DNA from: Linnemannia elongata
Lineage: Eukaryota; Mortierellomycota; Mortierellomycetes; Mortierellales; Mortierellaceae
Assembly (NCBI GenBank): GCA_036320915.1
Contig: JAXBDG010000018.1
Location: forward strand, 496,001 to 560,000
Length of the DNA: 64,000 bases
Direction of reading: 5' to 3'
In this document: positions 9,805 to 19,517 of the stretch, one piece after another
Numbering within the stretch: position 1 is the first letter of the stretch
Layout: the number at the start of each line of letters is the position of its first letter
Notes under the pieces: model-generated
Seen by the model: only the letters and a program-made list of their open reading frames with translations
What the model was told of the DNA's origin: nothing
The model's database searches: none
Position numbers and translations under genes: made by a program

Positions 9805-12152
9805 TTGCGACTGATTTTCGTTCTGCGGCCTCATCTATCCATCCAGGTCTCGCACATTCTGGCCGCTTCTATCACTATAGGAAGGGTATCAAGGCTGAAC
9901 AAAAAACCAAAACTTTTGATGGGATTGCGGGCCTCCTTTCTTTCAATACTCGAGTGAACAAGAAGGTGATTGCGGCTATTTCTCCGGACACCAACAATGG
10001 CCATGTTATTATTCAGACAGATGCCATGCGTTCCCGTCTTGTCGCACGAGATAGCTGTTTGATGACTGACTCCATCCATGGTGTAATCACCGAGGCCCCG
10101 TATCGCGATATCAATATCACCATGACATCCGGATACAGTCGACCCTTGAAGAGAACTCTTCCTATGGTTGTCAGCTTTCTTCTCGGCATGTCCAAGTACC
10201 ACTACAAGGCCCATTTTTTAGTGGTGTTCCAGACTTTGTGGGAGTCTAAGCCAACTCTGGAGGTTTTCTCAAAGGAGTTTCCAGGCATGACATGCGATCT
10301 CTCCGCTGCCGAGCAACAAGGATTTGTGCTGGCTGTCAGGGACTTTTGTAATGTCCCCGAGCCTACTCCTGTCAACCTCGAGGGGATCTATGGATTCTGT
10401 AGTGTTCACTTCAAGCGTAATGCATGGAAGTTTTCCAAAAGCCCCGATTGTCCATCCGAACACAAAGAATACTTTTTGTCTACAACAAACAGACTCCTCG
10501 AGAAGTTGCCAGTCGAGGAGTACAAGTCTATCACCACCGCCCTAAAGGAACGAATTCCAGGACCAGCGATTACCACATGGCTTGCATGGTACCAAGACCC
10601 CTGTCGAGAGTCTCTTATTTTCCCCGCCATGACCAGTGCTGATACCTCAAGATTAGCCAAGGACACCAATGCACAGGAAGGGCTGGGAAGCGCGTACAAG
10701 AAAACCTTGCCGACCGACCGCAAGATGACGATCATGGAGGCTGTCACGCATTGCTACTACTACATGGAGAGATTTGAGGGTGACGATAAACTTGTATCGA
10801 AAGGCCACTCTCTTAGCTATGGCAGCAAAGATAAACCAGTCCCCAAGTATGTTGATCCCAAGTACCACAATGATGGCGAGCCAAACCTGCGATCTGTCCC
10901 CAATAAGCCTGAACGCTCCTCTTCGTTCTCTGGTCAAGACGACTATCTGTCCGCCCCTTTTTCTCATGATGAGATATCTTCCTCACAAGCCCAGTCTTCC
11001 TCGCCAACCTTTCAAGACCAAGACGATCTCTCGTTTTCATCATTTTCTCAGGATAAGTCGTCTTCCGCCCAGTCGTCTTCGTCTATCTCCCTGGCCCAGT
11101 CTTCCCATTATCGTGTCTTCAACCGGGGCGCTAAAAAGAAACACGCCAGAGGTGCAAACAGATTTCCAAAAGTCGACAAGTCTTACTGGGACAACCTTGG
11201 CATTCCCTGGGATATTGATTACTCGCACGAGATGATGGTTGAGGACAAGGACGGCAACAAGTCTTTCAGGTCTTTTCGTTTTAATGCCACCAACACATGT
11301 CCATTGGATACAACTCTGATGAGCTGGTATTTGTTGACACAGTACCGGGCAGTCTCCCTCCCTGCCAATGTCTTGGCTACCATCGCTGGTCAATGTCTTG
11401 AGGCCGTGGTTCAGGAGATCCAAAACGGGAATTACAATAAGGCGCGTTGGATGTGGTACACTCGCATTCTGGGGTACCCTACTGATGGTGTCCACAATAT
11501 GGAAGGGAGCACATTCAGGAACTTCAATGAGCACTTGAGTGGTTTATTTTCGGTCACCAGACAGTCGATCTACTCTTGTTCTTCACCAACCTGTCCCAAT
11601 CCTGTTAAAACGCACCGCAGACGGACGGCCGGGTGGCAACTCTCAACAGGGTCGACAATCAACCAAGCGGCCATCAACAAATCCATCGAGGAGTGCATTC
11701 GACCAGCAGAAGATACAGACGGTGATATTTGTACGGAAAGGCCAGCTGAAGGCGTGGATGACTCTGTTATATATAGAGATCAGAGTGCATGGAGGCAGAT
11801 CGAGGTGGTGGACGAGGCAGGTTGTACTTCGTATTCAATTACTTGCAGCGGAAGCAGGATTCACACTGAACCGACCTTCACTCAACTACCAACCCTTCTC
11901 TCTGTTGATGCAGGTTACAACAACATCCATTGTAACGCCCCGTTTCCTACGCCTGTTCTATACTTTGGCGGACAGGAGTATCAACTTGGCGCAGTTATTT
12001 ATCACGGAAGGCATCATTTTTGTTCGGTGGTGATGGTGGAAGGGAAACGACTTTTGTACGATGGATTGGTAAAGAAGAAGTGCCAGTTTGTTACTAAGAA
12101 TGATATGACACGACTGCTGGCAAAAAAAAACTTCTACGCAGCCGGGGCTTGA
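9705..12152 (+). CDS. Element A transposase catalytic region: MULE-like DDE core plus USP-like thiol-protease region
   Basis: This frame is open from 9705. Coding appearance starts at about 9735 with PEAKRELKKWV, and the first ATG is at 9954. Counting from that ATG, candidate catalytic acids are D39 (LMTDSIHG), D115 (MTCDLSAAEQQGF, followed by a CSVHF motif) and E242 (TNAQEGLGSAYKK), the order and spacing of MULE-type DDE transposases. After a Ser-rich linker, residues about 440-720 resemble a ubiquitin-specific-protease-like fold. A Cys box NTCPLDTTLMSWYLL (C449) comes first, then a CSSPTC pair and a His box YHGRHHFCSV (H687/H688) followed by LLYDGL. The protease identity rests on these boxes only. 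It lies in the -1 frame relative to the upstream exon. The identical second copy argues for recent mobility. Confidence 0.65.
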   Translation, partial: PSQASACSSTPEAKRELKKWVKLAPEQTTSKALIATDFRSAASSIHPGLAHSGRFYHYRKGIKAEQKTKTFDGIAGLLSFNTRVNKKVIAAISPDTNNGHVIIQTDAMRSRLVARDSCLMTDSIHGVITEAPYRDINITMTSGYSRPLKRTLPMVVSFLLGMSKYHYKAHFLVVFQTLWESKPTLEVFSKEFPGMTCDLSAAEQQGFVLAVRDFCNVPEPTPVNLEGIYGFCSVHFKRNAWKFSKSPDCPSEHKEYFLSTTNRLLEKLPVEEYKSITTALKERIPGPAITTWLAWYQDPCRESLIFPAMTSADTSRLAKDTNAQEGLGSAYKKTLPTDRKMTIMEAVTHCYYYMERFEGDDKLVSKGHSLSYGSKDKPVPKYVDPKYHNDGEPNLRSVPNKPERSSSFSGQDDYLSAPFSHDEISSSQAQSSSPTFQDQDDLSFSSFSQDKSSSAQSSSSISLAQSSHYRVFNRGAKKKHARGANRFPKVDKSYWDNLGIPWDIDYSHEMMVEDKDGNKSFRSFRFNATNTCPLDTTLMSWYLLTQYRAVSLPANVLATIAGQCLEAVVQEIQNGNYNKARWMWYTRILGYPTDGVHNMEGSTFRNFNEHLSGLFSVTRQSIYSCSSPTCPNPVKTHRRRTAGWQLSTGSTINQAAINKSIEECIRPAEDTDGDICTERPAEGVDDSVIYRDQSAWRQIEVVDEAGCTSYSITCSGSRIHTEPTFTQLPTLLSVDAGYNNIHCNAPFPTPVLYFGGQEYQLGAVIYHGRHHFCSVVMVEGKRLLYDGLVKKKCQFVTKNDMTRLLAKKNFYAAGA

Positions 12153-12835
12153 TACTTGAAGTATCCAGCAATGTCGAATGTGGGCCAGGAGTTGGAGGAT
12201 CAAGCACTGTCTGCCGAAAAGGAGTTAGATGAACTGTCCGGTGACGAGCAGGTGAGGTCATGGTCTCCACCTCCGCTTGCACCTGACACACCTGTACCAC
12301 CCAAGAACACAAACACGCCTACACCACCCAAGAACACAAGCACGCCTACACCACCCAAGAACACGTACACGAACACGCCTGCACCCATAGCATTGTTGAA
12401 CGACGAAGTTCCACCAGATGTACACGAGTTGTTGCATAAACGTCGTCTCTCAGACGATTCGACAGGTCCTTAACCTATGGATCCGACCGAGCAATCCTCG
12501 CCCTTACAGCCACCAGTTACTCTCCCACGAAAGCGGCCTCATTACGATATAGGATTCTCCAAGTGTCTTGTTGCAGCAAAGGGTCCGCTACCACAGTGTG
12601 CAGGGTGCCATACCCCGATTTGCGAACTGCTCACAGAACAAGAATGGTCCACAAGTATGTCATCAGGCAGTCTTGGGTGGAAGGCGGAATACATAGCAGC
12701 ACACGGTCATACCATTTTCAACGCGCTTGTATTGAGCGAGCGGTTCATCAGGGGATATTGACGGTCGAGGATCTGAAAGATGCAAGTTCTGTCTTTGCCA
12801 AAGACGCAGAGGTGACCGACAATTGGATTCTGTAG
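12153..12835 (+). pseudogene. Element A 3' coding remnants with a possible PARP-type zinc finger
   Basis: The transposase frame stays open after its TGA, as two pieces: 12,156-12,473 (a Pro/Thr-rich repeat, then EVPPDVHELLHKRR) and 12,477-12,761, separated by a TAA. The second contains PQCAGCHTPI. A neighbouring frame up to 12,835 then gives VHKYVIRQSW and YHFQRAC and ends in a helical, acidic tail. Cys-x2-Cys followed by His-x4-Cys loosely resembles a PARP-type zinc finger, but only if a frameshift near 12,640 is assumed. It could be a former C-terminal extension or a second small gene. Copy 2 carries the same two stops. Confidence 0.45.
12296..12381 (+). repeat. 27-bp tandem repeat, about three units
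   Basis: Units begin CCACCCAAGAACAC and encode a P-P-K-N-T-x-T-P-T motif. The same array occurs in reverse at 33,129-33,214 in copy 2. Confidence 0.8.
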
Positions 12836-12934
12836 AGTAGGAAGGAAGGAACTAGGAGTCGCGGCGGAATGTTAAAAGAATAAAAAAAGACAAAAGTGAC
12901 CTTTTCGTTTAAGGCACATCGGAGTTGAAAAAAG

Positions 12935-13008
12935 AGTCACGTGTATTTTCTCAAAAGTGACCTTTTCAAAAGGTCACTTTCCTCTGGGTCACTTATTTCT
13001 TATTCACC
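12935..13008 (-). repeat. Right terminal inverted repeat of element A copy 1
   Basis: The reverse complement matches 7810-7884 apart from a few substitutions and one indel. It ends TTATTCACC at 13,008, where homology to the pirin-NACHT intergenic region resumes. Confidence 0.85.
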
Positions 13009-14259
13009 GCAAAATGCAGTGGGGTGCATGCACCGCTTGGGTCACAGCCCTGGCAAAGAAGGAAGAAGCGGTCGAAAGGGCGAGTAAATAACGCAAAATA
13101 ACCTCCTTTTCTCTTTGGCTCACCCCCTGTCCTCCTCCTCCTTTGCTACCATCCGTAAACACTCCGCCGCCATCGTCTCTCTCTCACTTTGTCTTTCGTT
13201 ATTCACACTTCTCGATTCGACATTCACAACGTTGTTCACATTGTGCATTCATCTTGCAATTGTTCATTCACCACCTCGTTGCATCGCTACTGCCAATAAC
13301 ACAGTCATACCGTTCCCTACTCGTCCACGTCTGCCGAGAACACACCGCAAAAAAAAAAAAAAAAGTGTTTGACCTAACAGGTATCAGGTAAGTCCTTATC
13401 AACAGGTCGTCGGGCGCGAACCAATGTGTGTGTCACTGTATCAAGGCAGGAAAACAAGACTTTGCACAATACTAATACACGACTGAAGTGTACATAGATA
13501 CCTTCTCCTATCAGAAAAAACCGAACCCCACCAAAAGACCTCGTCGTCGGGACTCTCTCAAAATACAATAAAAAGAAGTGCGCTCTCGTCTGGAGGTAGG
13601 GGAATGATCGTGTGAAATAACAGGAGCAGGAAAACATTCTTCAATTGCCTCTTTACTTCTCGACTCAACAGTGCTAACTCATCCCTCGTTGGACAGGCAT
13701 ATTCTATCTAGGGCAAGACAGCTTTTCTGTCTGCCAATCCAATAGTCAAAGCAATAAAAAACCAAAAAAAGATCGACATCTAGTCCACACCCAGTAAGAT
13801 TGAGAGGACAAGCGCAGGAAACAGAATGTGCAGTTGACGAATGCACTTTACTTAAACACAATGCTAACCAGTAGCTTTTCGGTATAAACCAACAGGTCTT
13901 GCCAGCCAAACACAAACCCGGTCCCTCACCAAAACAAGAGAACAAAAAAGAGACCTTTTGCTACCTCTTTGGTAAGGAAGGCAAACGATACACAACCACC
14001 CCATACATATCTGGTCATGCAGCGCCGTCTTGTTTACGAATTTCCTCTAACGTTGCACAAAGCTCTTGTTGATAGCTTGGCACTCTCATCTCAGCCGTTC
14101 ATCCGCTCAATCGCTTATTAGCAACGTTACCAGCAGTAAATTCATCCTTCAAACCAACGCAAGGTAAAAGGACAGAATAATTATTATGATTGATTTATTT
14201 ACAGAGTTGTCCAGACAAATAACCCAAGTCATTCGTGCTTGATGTGTATAGTTGTGACC
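13009..14259 (+). repeat. NACHT-side intergenic region and 5' leader (unit 2)
   Basis: It is collinear with the reverse complement of 58,556-59,790 and 43,884-45,180. It holds several CT-rich tracts and splice-like signals. A 5' leader intron is plausible at about 14,163-14,203 (GTAAAA to TTTACAG), just upstream of the start at 14,260. The homologous gene at 58.5 kb keeps the same signals. No independent ORF is credible. Confidence 0.65.
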
Positions 14260-17200
14260 ATGTCCTCCTCGCCACCGCAAGGTAATCCACCTCCTTCCCC
14301 ACCCTCCTTGGCGTCTTCTAAGCGCTCGGAGATTGCCTTTGAAGAACAGCACTTCCTTTCTCAGCTCGAGCAAACTACATCGCTTGGGCGTTTGTCATCA
14401 AAAAGGAAACATTTGTCGAGACTTTACAAGAAAGACCCCAAAGTCAAAAAGACTGATCCCACTTCGGCAGCCTCATCAGCGTCCGCTACGCTCGTTGGAA
14501 CTGAGAGATGCATCCAGTTTGCCGCATCTACCCGTAATGCCGTGCCTGTCTCGTCGAAATTACACTCCCCGCTTGATAAGGTCCAGGAGATCCCAAAACT
14601 CGAGTACGACCTGCACGCGTTGAAATTGATGAGGATTGCCGATTACAAGCAGGCGATCTATATCGACCCCATGGCCAAACGCAGCCTCCAAGGCACGGAC
14701 GACAATCTGTTCCCACTCAAGGACAAGGTCAGGGACTTCCTTGCCAGTGACACCCAGGTCATGCTTGTTCTTGGCGACTCGGGGGCGGGCAAATCGACAT
14801 TCAATCGACACTTGGAACACCAGCTTTGGCAGGAGTATAAGCCAGGAGGCCGTATCCCGCTTTTCATCAACTTGCCATCCATCGAGCGACCAGAGAAAGA
14901 TCTCATTGCAGAGCAACTCAGGATATACAAGTTCTCGGAGACACAGATTCAGGAACTTGAGCAACACCGCCAGTTTGTCTTGATCTGCGACGGGTATGAC
15001 GAGAGCCAGCTGACTTCCAACCTTCATACGACCAACTTCCTCAATCGATCGGGGCAGCGCGAAGCCAAGCTGCTCATCACTTGTCGCTCTCAGTATCTTG
15101 GACCTGACTACCGAGGACGCTTTGTGCCTCTGGCGGTGAACCAGTACAACCGGGCAGCCGACGATCTCTTTATGGAAGCTATCATCGCTCCCTTCTGCAA
15201 GGAACAGATTGAAGACTATGTCGAGCGATATGTCCCACTGGAGCCACGAACCTGGGTCAAAAAGGACTACATGGACAAGCTGGAAACCATTCCAAATCTG
15301 TTGGATCTGGTCAAGAACCCGTTCCTTCTGACTCTCTGCCTTGAGGCCCTCCCTGATGTCGTCCAGGGCAAGTCCGATCTTGCGAGACTCCGAGTTACTC
15401 GTGTTCACCTCTACGACCACTTTGTGTGGCACTGGCTCGGAGTCAACAAACGTCGTTTGCAGGATAAGTTACGCGGTGAAAAGCTGGTAGCATTCGAGGA
15501 GTTATTGGAGGCTGGATTCGAGCAGAGTGGGGTCAAGTTTCAACAGGATCTGGCAACTGCGATCTTTGTACATCAGGACGGCAGGCCCATTGTCGACTAC
15601 ATCAACAAACATGACAAATCTTCCTGGAAAGCTGCCTTTTTCAGCACTGACTGCGAGACGAGTCTTCTCCGTGACGCCAGTCTTCTCAGTAGAGCCGGCA
15701 CTCAGTACCGTTTTGTCCATCGCTCCATCCTAGAGTACTTTTACGCGTGCACCATTTCTGGACCCATCAAGGAGCATGATGAATTTGATCCGCCTGTCAT
15801 TTCCGATGCCTCTGCCACCTCTCCCACTACCAGCGCACATGCGTTGTCCCACAGAAACCTTGTTGTAGAGCCCTCAATCATCCAATTTCTGGCGGAGCGC
15901 ATGCGGCTGGACACTAGATTCAAAGACGAGCTCCTCACCATCATTGAGCTGTCCAAGACCGAGGAGCAAGTAAAACGAGCCGCTGCGAACGCCATCACGA
16001 TCTTGGTCAAGGCCGGAGTACGATTCAACGGAGCCGATCTTCGGGGTATTCGAGTTCCTGGAGCGGACATATCTGGCGGAGAGTTCGATTTGGCACAGCT
16101 ACAGGGAGCCGACTTGACTGGCGTCAACCTCACCAAGAGTTGGATTCGTCAGGTGGATTTCACCAAGGCGCAGATGGAGGGAGTTCAGTTCGGGGAGATG
16201 CCGTACCTGAAGGAGGATGATGAGGTACACTCGTGCGCCTATTCGCCTGACGGAAGATCGCTCGGTGTAGGTCTTTTAGGAGGACGCATCAACATTTACG
16301 ACACCTACACATGGACAAAGACTCGCACTTTTCAAGGGCATTTAAAGTGTATTAACAGCGTCGCTTATTCGCCTGCCGGTCTTCAACTTCTTTCAGGAAG
16401 CGACGACAGCACAGTACGGTTGTGGGATTGTGAGAGCGGGTCGTGCGTTTTTGTTCTGGAGGGACATACCGACAACGTGTTGACTGTGGCGTTTTCACCC
16501 ACTGGCAAGCAGGTCGCCTCAGCTGGAAAGGACAATACTATGAAGCTATGGGATGTTCAGACAGGCGCCAATCTATTCAACTTGACCGGTCATACTGAAT
16601 GGATCTATAGCATTTCCTACTCGCTCGATGGATATGAAGTTGTGTCTGTTAGCAACGATAGGATGATCCGGTTCTTTGACACGCAGACTGGACAGCCAGG
16701 CGAGGTCTGGGAGAGCCAATGCGTGGAGATGAAGAGCGTCGCATACTCCCCTGGAGGCCTAGTGATCGCTGTAGGACATGCTAATGGGGAGTTACTGCTC
16801 CTCCGCACAACTACCGGCAGGCCAACTAAGAATACGAAGGCTCATGGCGACGATATCGCGTGTGTAACTTTTTCCCCGAACAGCCAATGGATCGCCACAT
16901 GCAGCTATGACAACACGGTGAAGGTCTGGAATGCAGTAACGGGATCGGTCCTTTCTGTCTTTACCGGCCATGGTTCTCGAGTGCACCAAGTAGCCTTTTC
17001 ACCAAACGGGCTCCTGTTTGCCTCGTGTAGTTCTGACAAGACCATTCGACTCTGGGACGTGAGGTCGTTGGGTACAGGCATGGACGTGGAGAGTGGATCC
17101 GACCCGCTGACGAGCATACTTTATTCTCCCGACGGTCGAGTTCTCATCTGTCGCACCAGTACGGGAGCTGTGCGGCAGTATGGTGCTGTATCTGGAGCGT

Positions 17201-18141
17201 GTCGTCTAACTATTGTTTGCGGAGACAATCCTGTCAGATGTCTAGCGATCTCCTCGGATAGTCTTCGAATCGCTTCAGTTGGAACGGACAGCAGAGTCGT
17301 CACTGTGTGGGACATTGGAACAGGTCATGCCGATTTTGTGCTGCGCGGTCACACAGAACAGGTGAAAGCCATTGCCTTCTCCGCTGACAGCCGCTGGATC
17401 GCCACCGCCAGCGACGACAAGACAGTGCGACTTTGGGACGCTCGCTCGGGGAACCTCGACCGCACACTTGAAAGCCACACCTACTTTGCCGGGAACTTGG
17501 CCTTCTCGTCGGATAGCCGCAGGATTGTGTCGGGAGGCATGGATGGAACTATTCGAGCCTGGGATGTGGACAGTTATGAGTGCAGAGTCATTTTGAATGC
17601 TGGAGACCCTACAGAACGTTGGACAATATCGGCGTCACCCGATGGTTTGAGGGGTGCTTCTAAAAGCTTTATGAGCCGTGATATTAAGCTTTGGGACATG
17701 GAGAGCGGACAACTTCAACAAACGCTACAGCACGACGATGAACCTTGTTGCTTAGCGTTTTCGTTCTGTGGCCAATGGATGGGTGTGGGCTCGACTCGCT
17801 CAGTTTGGCTCTGGAATTTTGCACCTGACAAGACAGCAGGAGGAGACGGTCGAGTAGAGTGGAAGTGTTCGGTGCGTATCCGAGATATCTTTGGACGTGT
17901 CAACAGCATAGCATGGAAACCTGACAGTTTGGGGTTTAGCATCGGATGCGCGAATGGATCCTTTCAAGCGTGGAGACTGGTGGAGACGTCAACATCGTCG
18001 TATGGATGGTCGGCTCAGTTGGTTTGGAGCACTGGAAATCCTGCCTTAGCTGCCTCGGATGCCGCTTTTGCCGATGCTGTTGGTCTCTCTTCAGCCAACC
18101 AGCAATTACTCACTCAGCGTGGCAAGGGTGTCGCTGCTTGA
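14260..18141 (+). CDS. NACHT - pentapeptide - WD40 NLR-like (STAND) protein
   Basis: A single open exon. I chose the ATG at 14,260 (GACCATG context); an upstream in-frame ATG at 14,239 would add seven residues. Counting from 14,239, the N-terminal 110 residues are Ser/Pro- and Lys-rich and lack a known effector domain. The NACHT NTPase follows, with Walker A GDSGAGKST at 179-187, Walker B VLICDGYDES at about 247-256 and LLITCRSQYL at about 281. Pentapeptide-like repeats (ADLRGI, ADISGG, ADLTGV) span about 598-655. Fourteen WD40 units then run from about 665 to 1250, enough for two seven-bladed propellers. In fungi such STAND proteins act as cytosolic self/non-self or stress sensors. A paralogue of about 88% apparent identity lies at 54,671. 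Its upstream region was shared head-to-head with a pirin gene before element A inserted there. Confidence 0.93.
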   Translation: MSSSPPQGNPPPSPPSLASSKRSEIAFEEQHFLSQLEQTTSLGRLSSKRKHLSRLYKKDPKVKKTDPTSAASSASATLVGTERCIQFAASTRNAVPVSSKLHSPLDKVQEIPKLEYDLHALKLMRIADYKQAIYIDPMAKRSLQGTDDNLFPLKDKVRDFLASDTQVMLVLGDSGAGKSTFNRHLEHQLWQEYKPGGRIPLFINLPSIERPEKDLIAEQLRIYKFSETQIQELEQHRQFVLICDGYDESQLTSNLHTTNFLNRSGQREAKLLITCRSQYLGPDYRGRFVPLAVNQYNRAADDLFMEAIIAPFCKEQIEDYVERYVPLEPRTWVKKDYMDKLETIPNLLDLVKNPFLLTLCLEALPDVVQGKSDLARLRVTRVHLYDHFVWHWLGVNKRRLQDKLRGEKLVAFEELLEAGFEQSGVKFQQDLATAIFVHQDGRPIVDYINKHDKSSWKAAFFSTDCETSLLRDASLLSRAGTQYRFVHRSILEYFYACTISGPIKEHDEFDPPVISDASATSPTTSAHALSHRNLVVEPSIIQFLAERMRLDTRFKDELLTIIELSKTEEQVKRAAANAITILVKAGVRFNGADLRGIRVPGADISGGEFDLAQLQGADLTGVNLTKSWIRQVDFTKAQMEGVQFGEMPYLKEDDEVHSCAYSPDGRSLGVGLLGGRINIYDTYTWTKTRTFQGHLKCINSVAYSPAGLQLLSGSDDSTVRLWDCESGSCVFVLEGHTDNVLTVAFSPTGKQVASAGKDNTMKLWDVQTGANLFNLTGHTEWIYSISYSLDGYEVVSVSNDRMIRFFDTQTGQPGEVWESQCVEMKSVAYSPGGLVIAVGHANGELLLLRTTTGRPTKNTKAHGDDIACVTFSPNSQWIATCSYDNTVKVWNAVTGSVLSVFTGHGSRVHQVAFSPNGLLFASCSSDKTIRLWDVRSLGTGMDVESGSDPLTSILYSPDGRVLICRTSTGAVRQYGAVSGACRLTIVCGDNPVRCLAISSDSLRIASVGTDSRVVTVWDIGTGHADFVLRGHTEQVKAIAFSADSRWIATASDDKTVRLWDARSGNLDRTLESHTYFAGNLAFSSDSRRIVSGGMDGTIRAWDVDSYECRVILNAGDPTERWTISASPDGLRGASKSFMSRDIKLWDMESGQLQQTLQHDDEPCCLAFSFCGQWMGVGSTRSVWLWNFAPDKTAGGDGRVEWKCSVRIRDIFGRVNSIAWKPDSLGFSIGCANGSFQAWRLVETSTSSYGWSAQLVWSTGNPALAASDAAFADAVGLSSANQQLLTQRGKGVAA

Positions 18142-18289
18142 ACAATATAGTCCATTTCATAATTCTGTTGGCTTTCAATTGCTACGTAAAGCGAATAGCG
18201 CACCAATTACTAGCATATCTTATTTTGCTCATTGAATGGTGTGCATGTTTCTTTATCCAACGTGGTCCTGGTAGTAGTACTGATATACG

Positions 18290-18640
18290 TTTGGTACAAA
18301 GAGAAAAGAAATCAGCAAACTACTTTGAAGCACCTTCCGAGGGTCGCTTCCTCCCCCTCTCACATCTTGTCCGTATAATCCCGATACGTCTCAAAACTCC
18401 CTCCCTTGTATTCATAACAAACGGGCCAATCTGTATCACGGGCTCTCTCAAGGGCTTTGCCACTGTCTGCTCAAATCCGTGTCATTCTTTTCTGGGTTCT
18501 GACGGTGCCAGTAACATCGTCAGAGAGGAGGGTCCCCACAGTCCGGATCACCGATGTATGCGGTCCTGCTGAGCATGCAGAGGAACCCAGTATAAGTCAA
18601 GGGAATGGTCTGCGTGAATACACGTTCTCTTCAGCAGCCT
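18290..18640 (-). pseudogene. Pirin 3'-end relic
   Basis: The minus strand reads through pirin C-terminal segments in broken frames. A T-Y-T-G-F-L-C-M-L stretch at about 18,590 is followed by a T-A-Y-I-G-D-like segment, and later by an IGPFVMN-like segment at about 18,425. Its counterpart in the right arm is 54,140-54,480. It lies tail to tail with the NACHT-WD40 gene ending at 18,141, as in unit 1. No pirin 5' half is present, so it is a truncated remnant. Confidence 0.75.
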
Positions 18641-19517
18641 CATGTCCATACATATTTTGTTTTACGGGTTTCCATCCTTGCATGAAGATTAGACACCACT
18701 CTCTGTCCTCTGTAAAGGGTGACGGGTGTGTTGGTTGCATATTTTGCGATGCATTTTACCTCCTTTTTCGTCTTTCCTATCATTGCTCTCCTCAAGAAAA
18801 GGTTCGCTGGATCATTTGGACAAGTCGACATCCGGTTGGGCTACGGCATCCGTGAAACGTTTGTCTGCCCTTTTGGCGAGAGATAAAAAGTTTTTGCAAG
18901 AGATGCATGCAGGGTGCGATAGGACATTCTTAGCGTAAGATCGTAACCTTAGTTGGTGGAGGGGAAAAAAAAGTCTGGAGGAAGAAGAAAGAGAGTGGAA
19001 GGTGCATCTTAACAGACAAACAGGCACGAAGCGTGAGCAGCCCCTTGATGCATGCAATTCAATGCACCCCGGTGATAGCGTTCGAGATGAGAAAATTAGG
19101 AGCAGCCCCAATTGGTTGCCTTCTCCTCATTCCCCGTCTCTGGGCTACTCTAAATTGAAGTCATAGATGCTCACCTATGTTGTTGTTGTTGTTAACTTTT
19201 ATGTTTGACTAGGCGCCCCCTTTGTGCTTGATGCCCATTGTGTTTGTTGTGCCAGCCAGGTCAGAGTGAGAAATATAAAATAGAGTGAGGGAGTGAAGGG
19301 TTATTGGGGGTTTATTGGGCAATGGTCTAAAAAAGGACAAGCTATGCAGCTGGACAACCCAAAGAAAACAAAGGATGAAGGATGGAACACATGAACACAT
19401 GTATATGAGAGCGTTGATTCGACTTTCTATCTCTCTCGCTCGCCCATACTGACGACCCCTCCCTCCATCTTCACTTTCTTCGTATACAAAAAACAATGGC
19501 CGCAGTTGCGATAGTTG
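18641..19517. other. Intergenic, partly mirrored in the right arm
   Basis: 18,641-18,700 matches the reverse complement of 54,050-54,130. The rest up to the M13 pseudogene has no counterpart there. A signal-like upstream region with CT tracts precedes 19,518. No gene was recognised. Confidence 0.5.

Larger units (their letters stand above)
7810..13008 (+). mobile_element. DNA transposon 'element A', copy 1 (5,199 bp)
   Basis: It is bounded by terminal inverted repeats of about 74-75 bp starting GGTGAATAAGAAATAAGTG. Each repeat contains the internal palindrome AAGTGACCTTTTGAAAAGGT or a one-base variant. It encodes one plus-strand transposase-like gene with at least four 5' exons, and its flanks are the two halves of one interrupted intergenic region. 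Copy 2 (28,237-37,700, reverse orientation) has exactly the same length once its nested MULE is removed, and every translated ORF is identical. No clear target duplication is visible: CAAAAAAG lies left and GCAAAATG right. The DDE core looks MULE-like, but the family assignment is inference. Confidence 0.85.
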
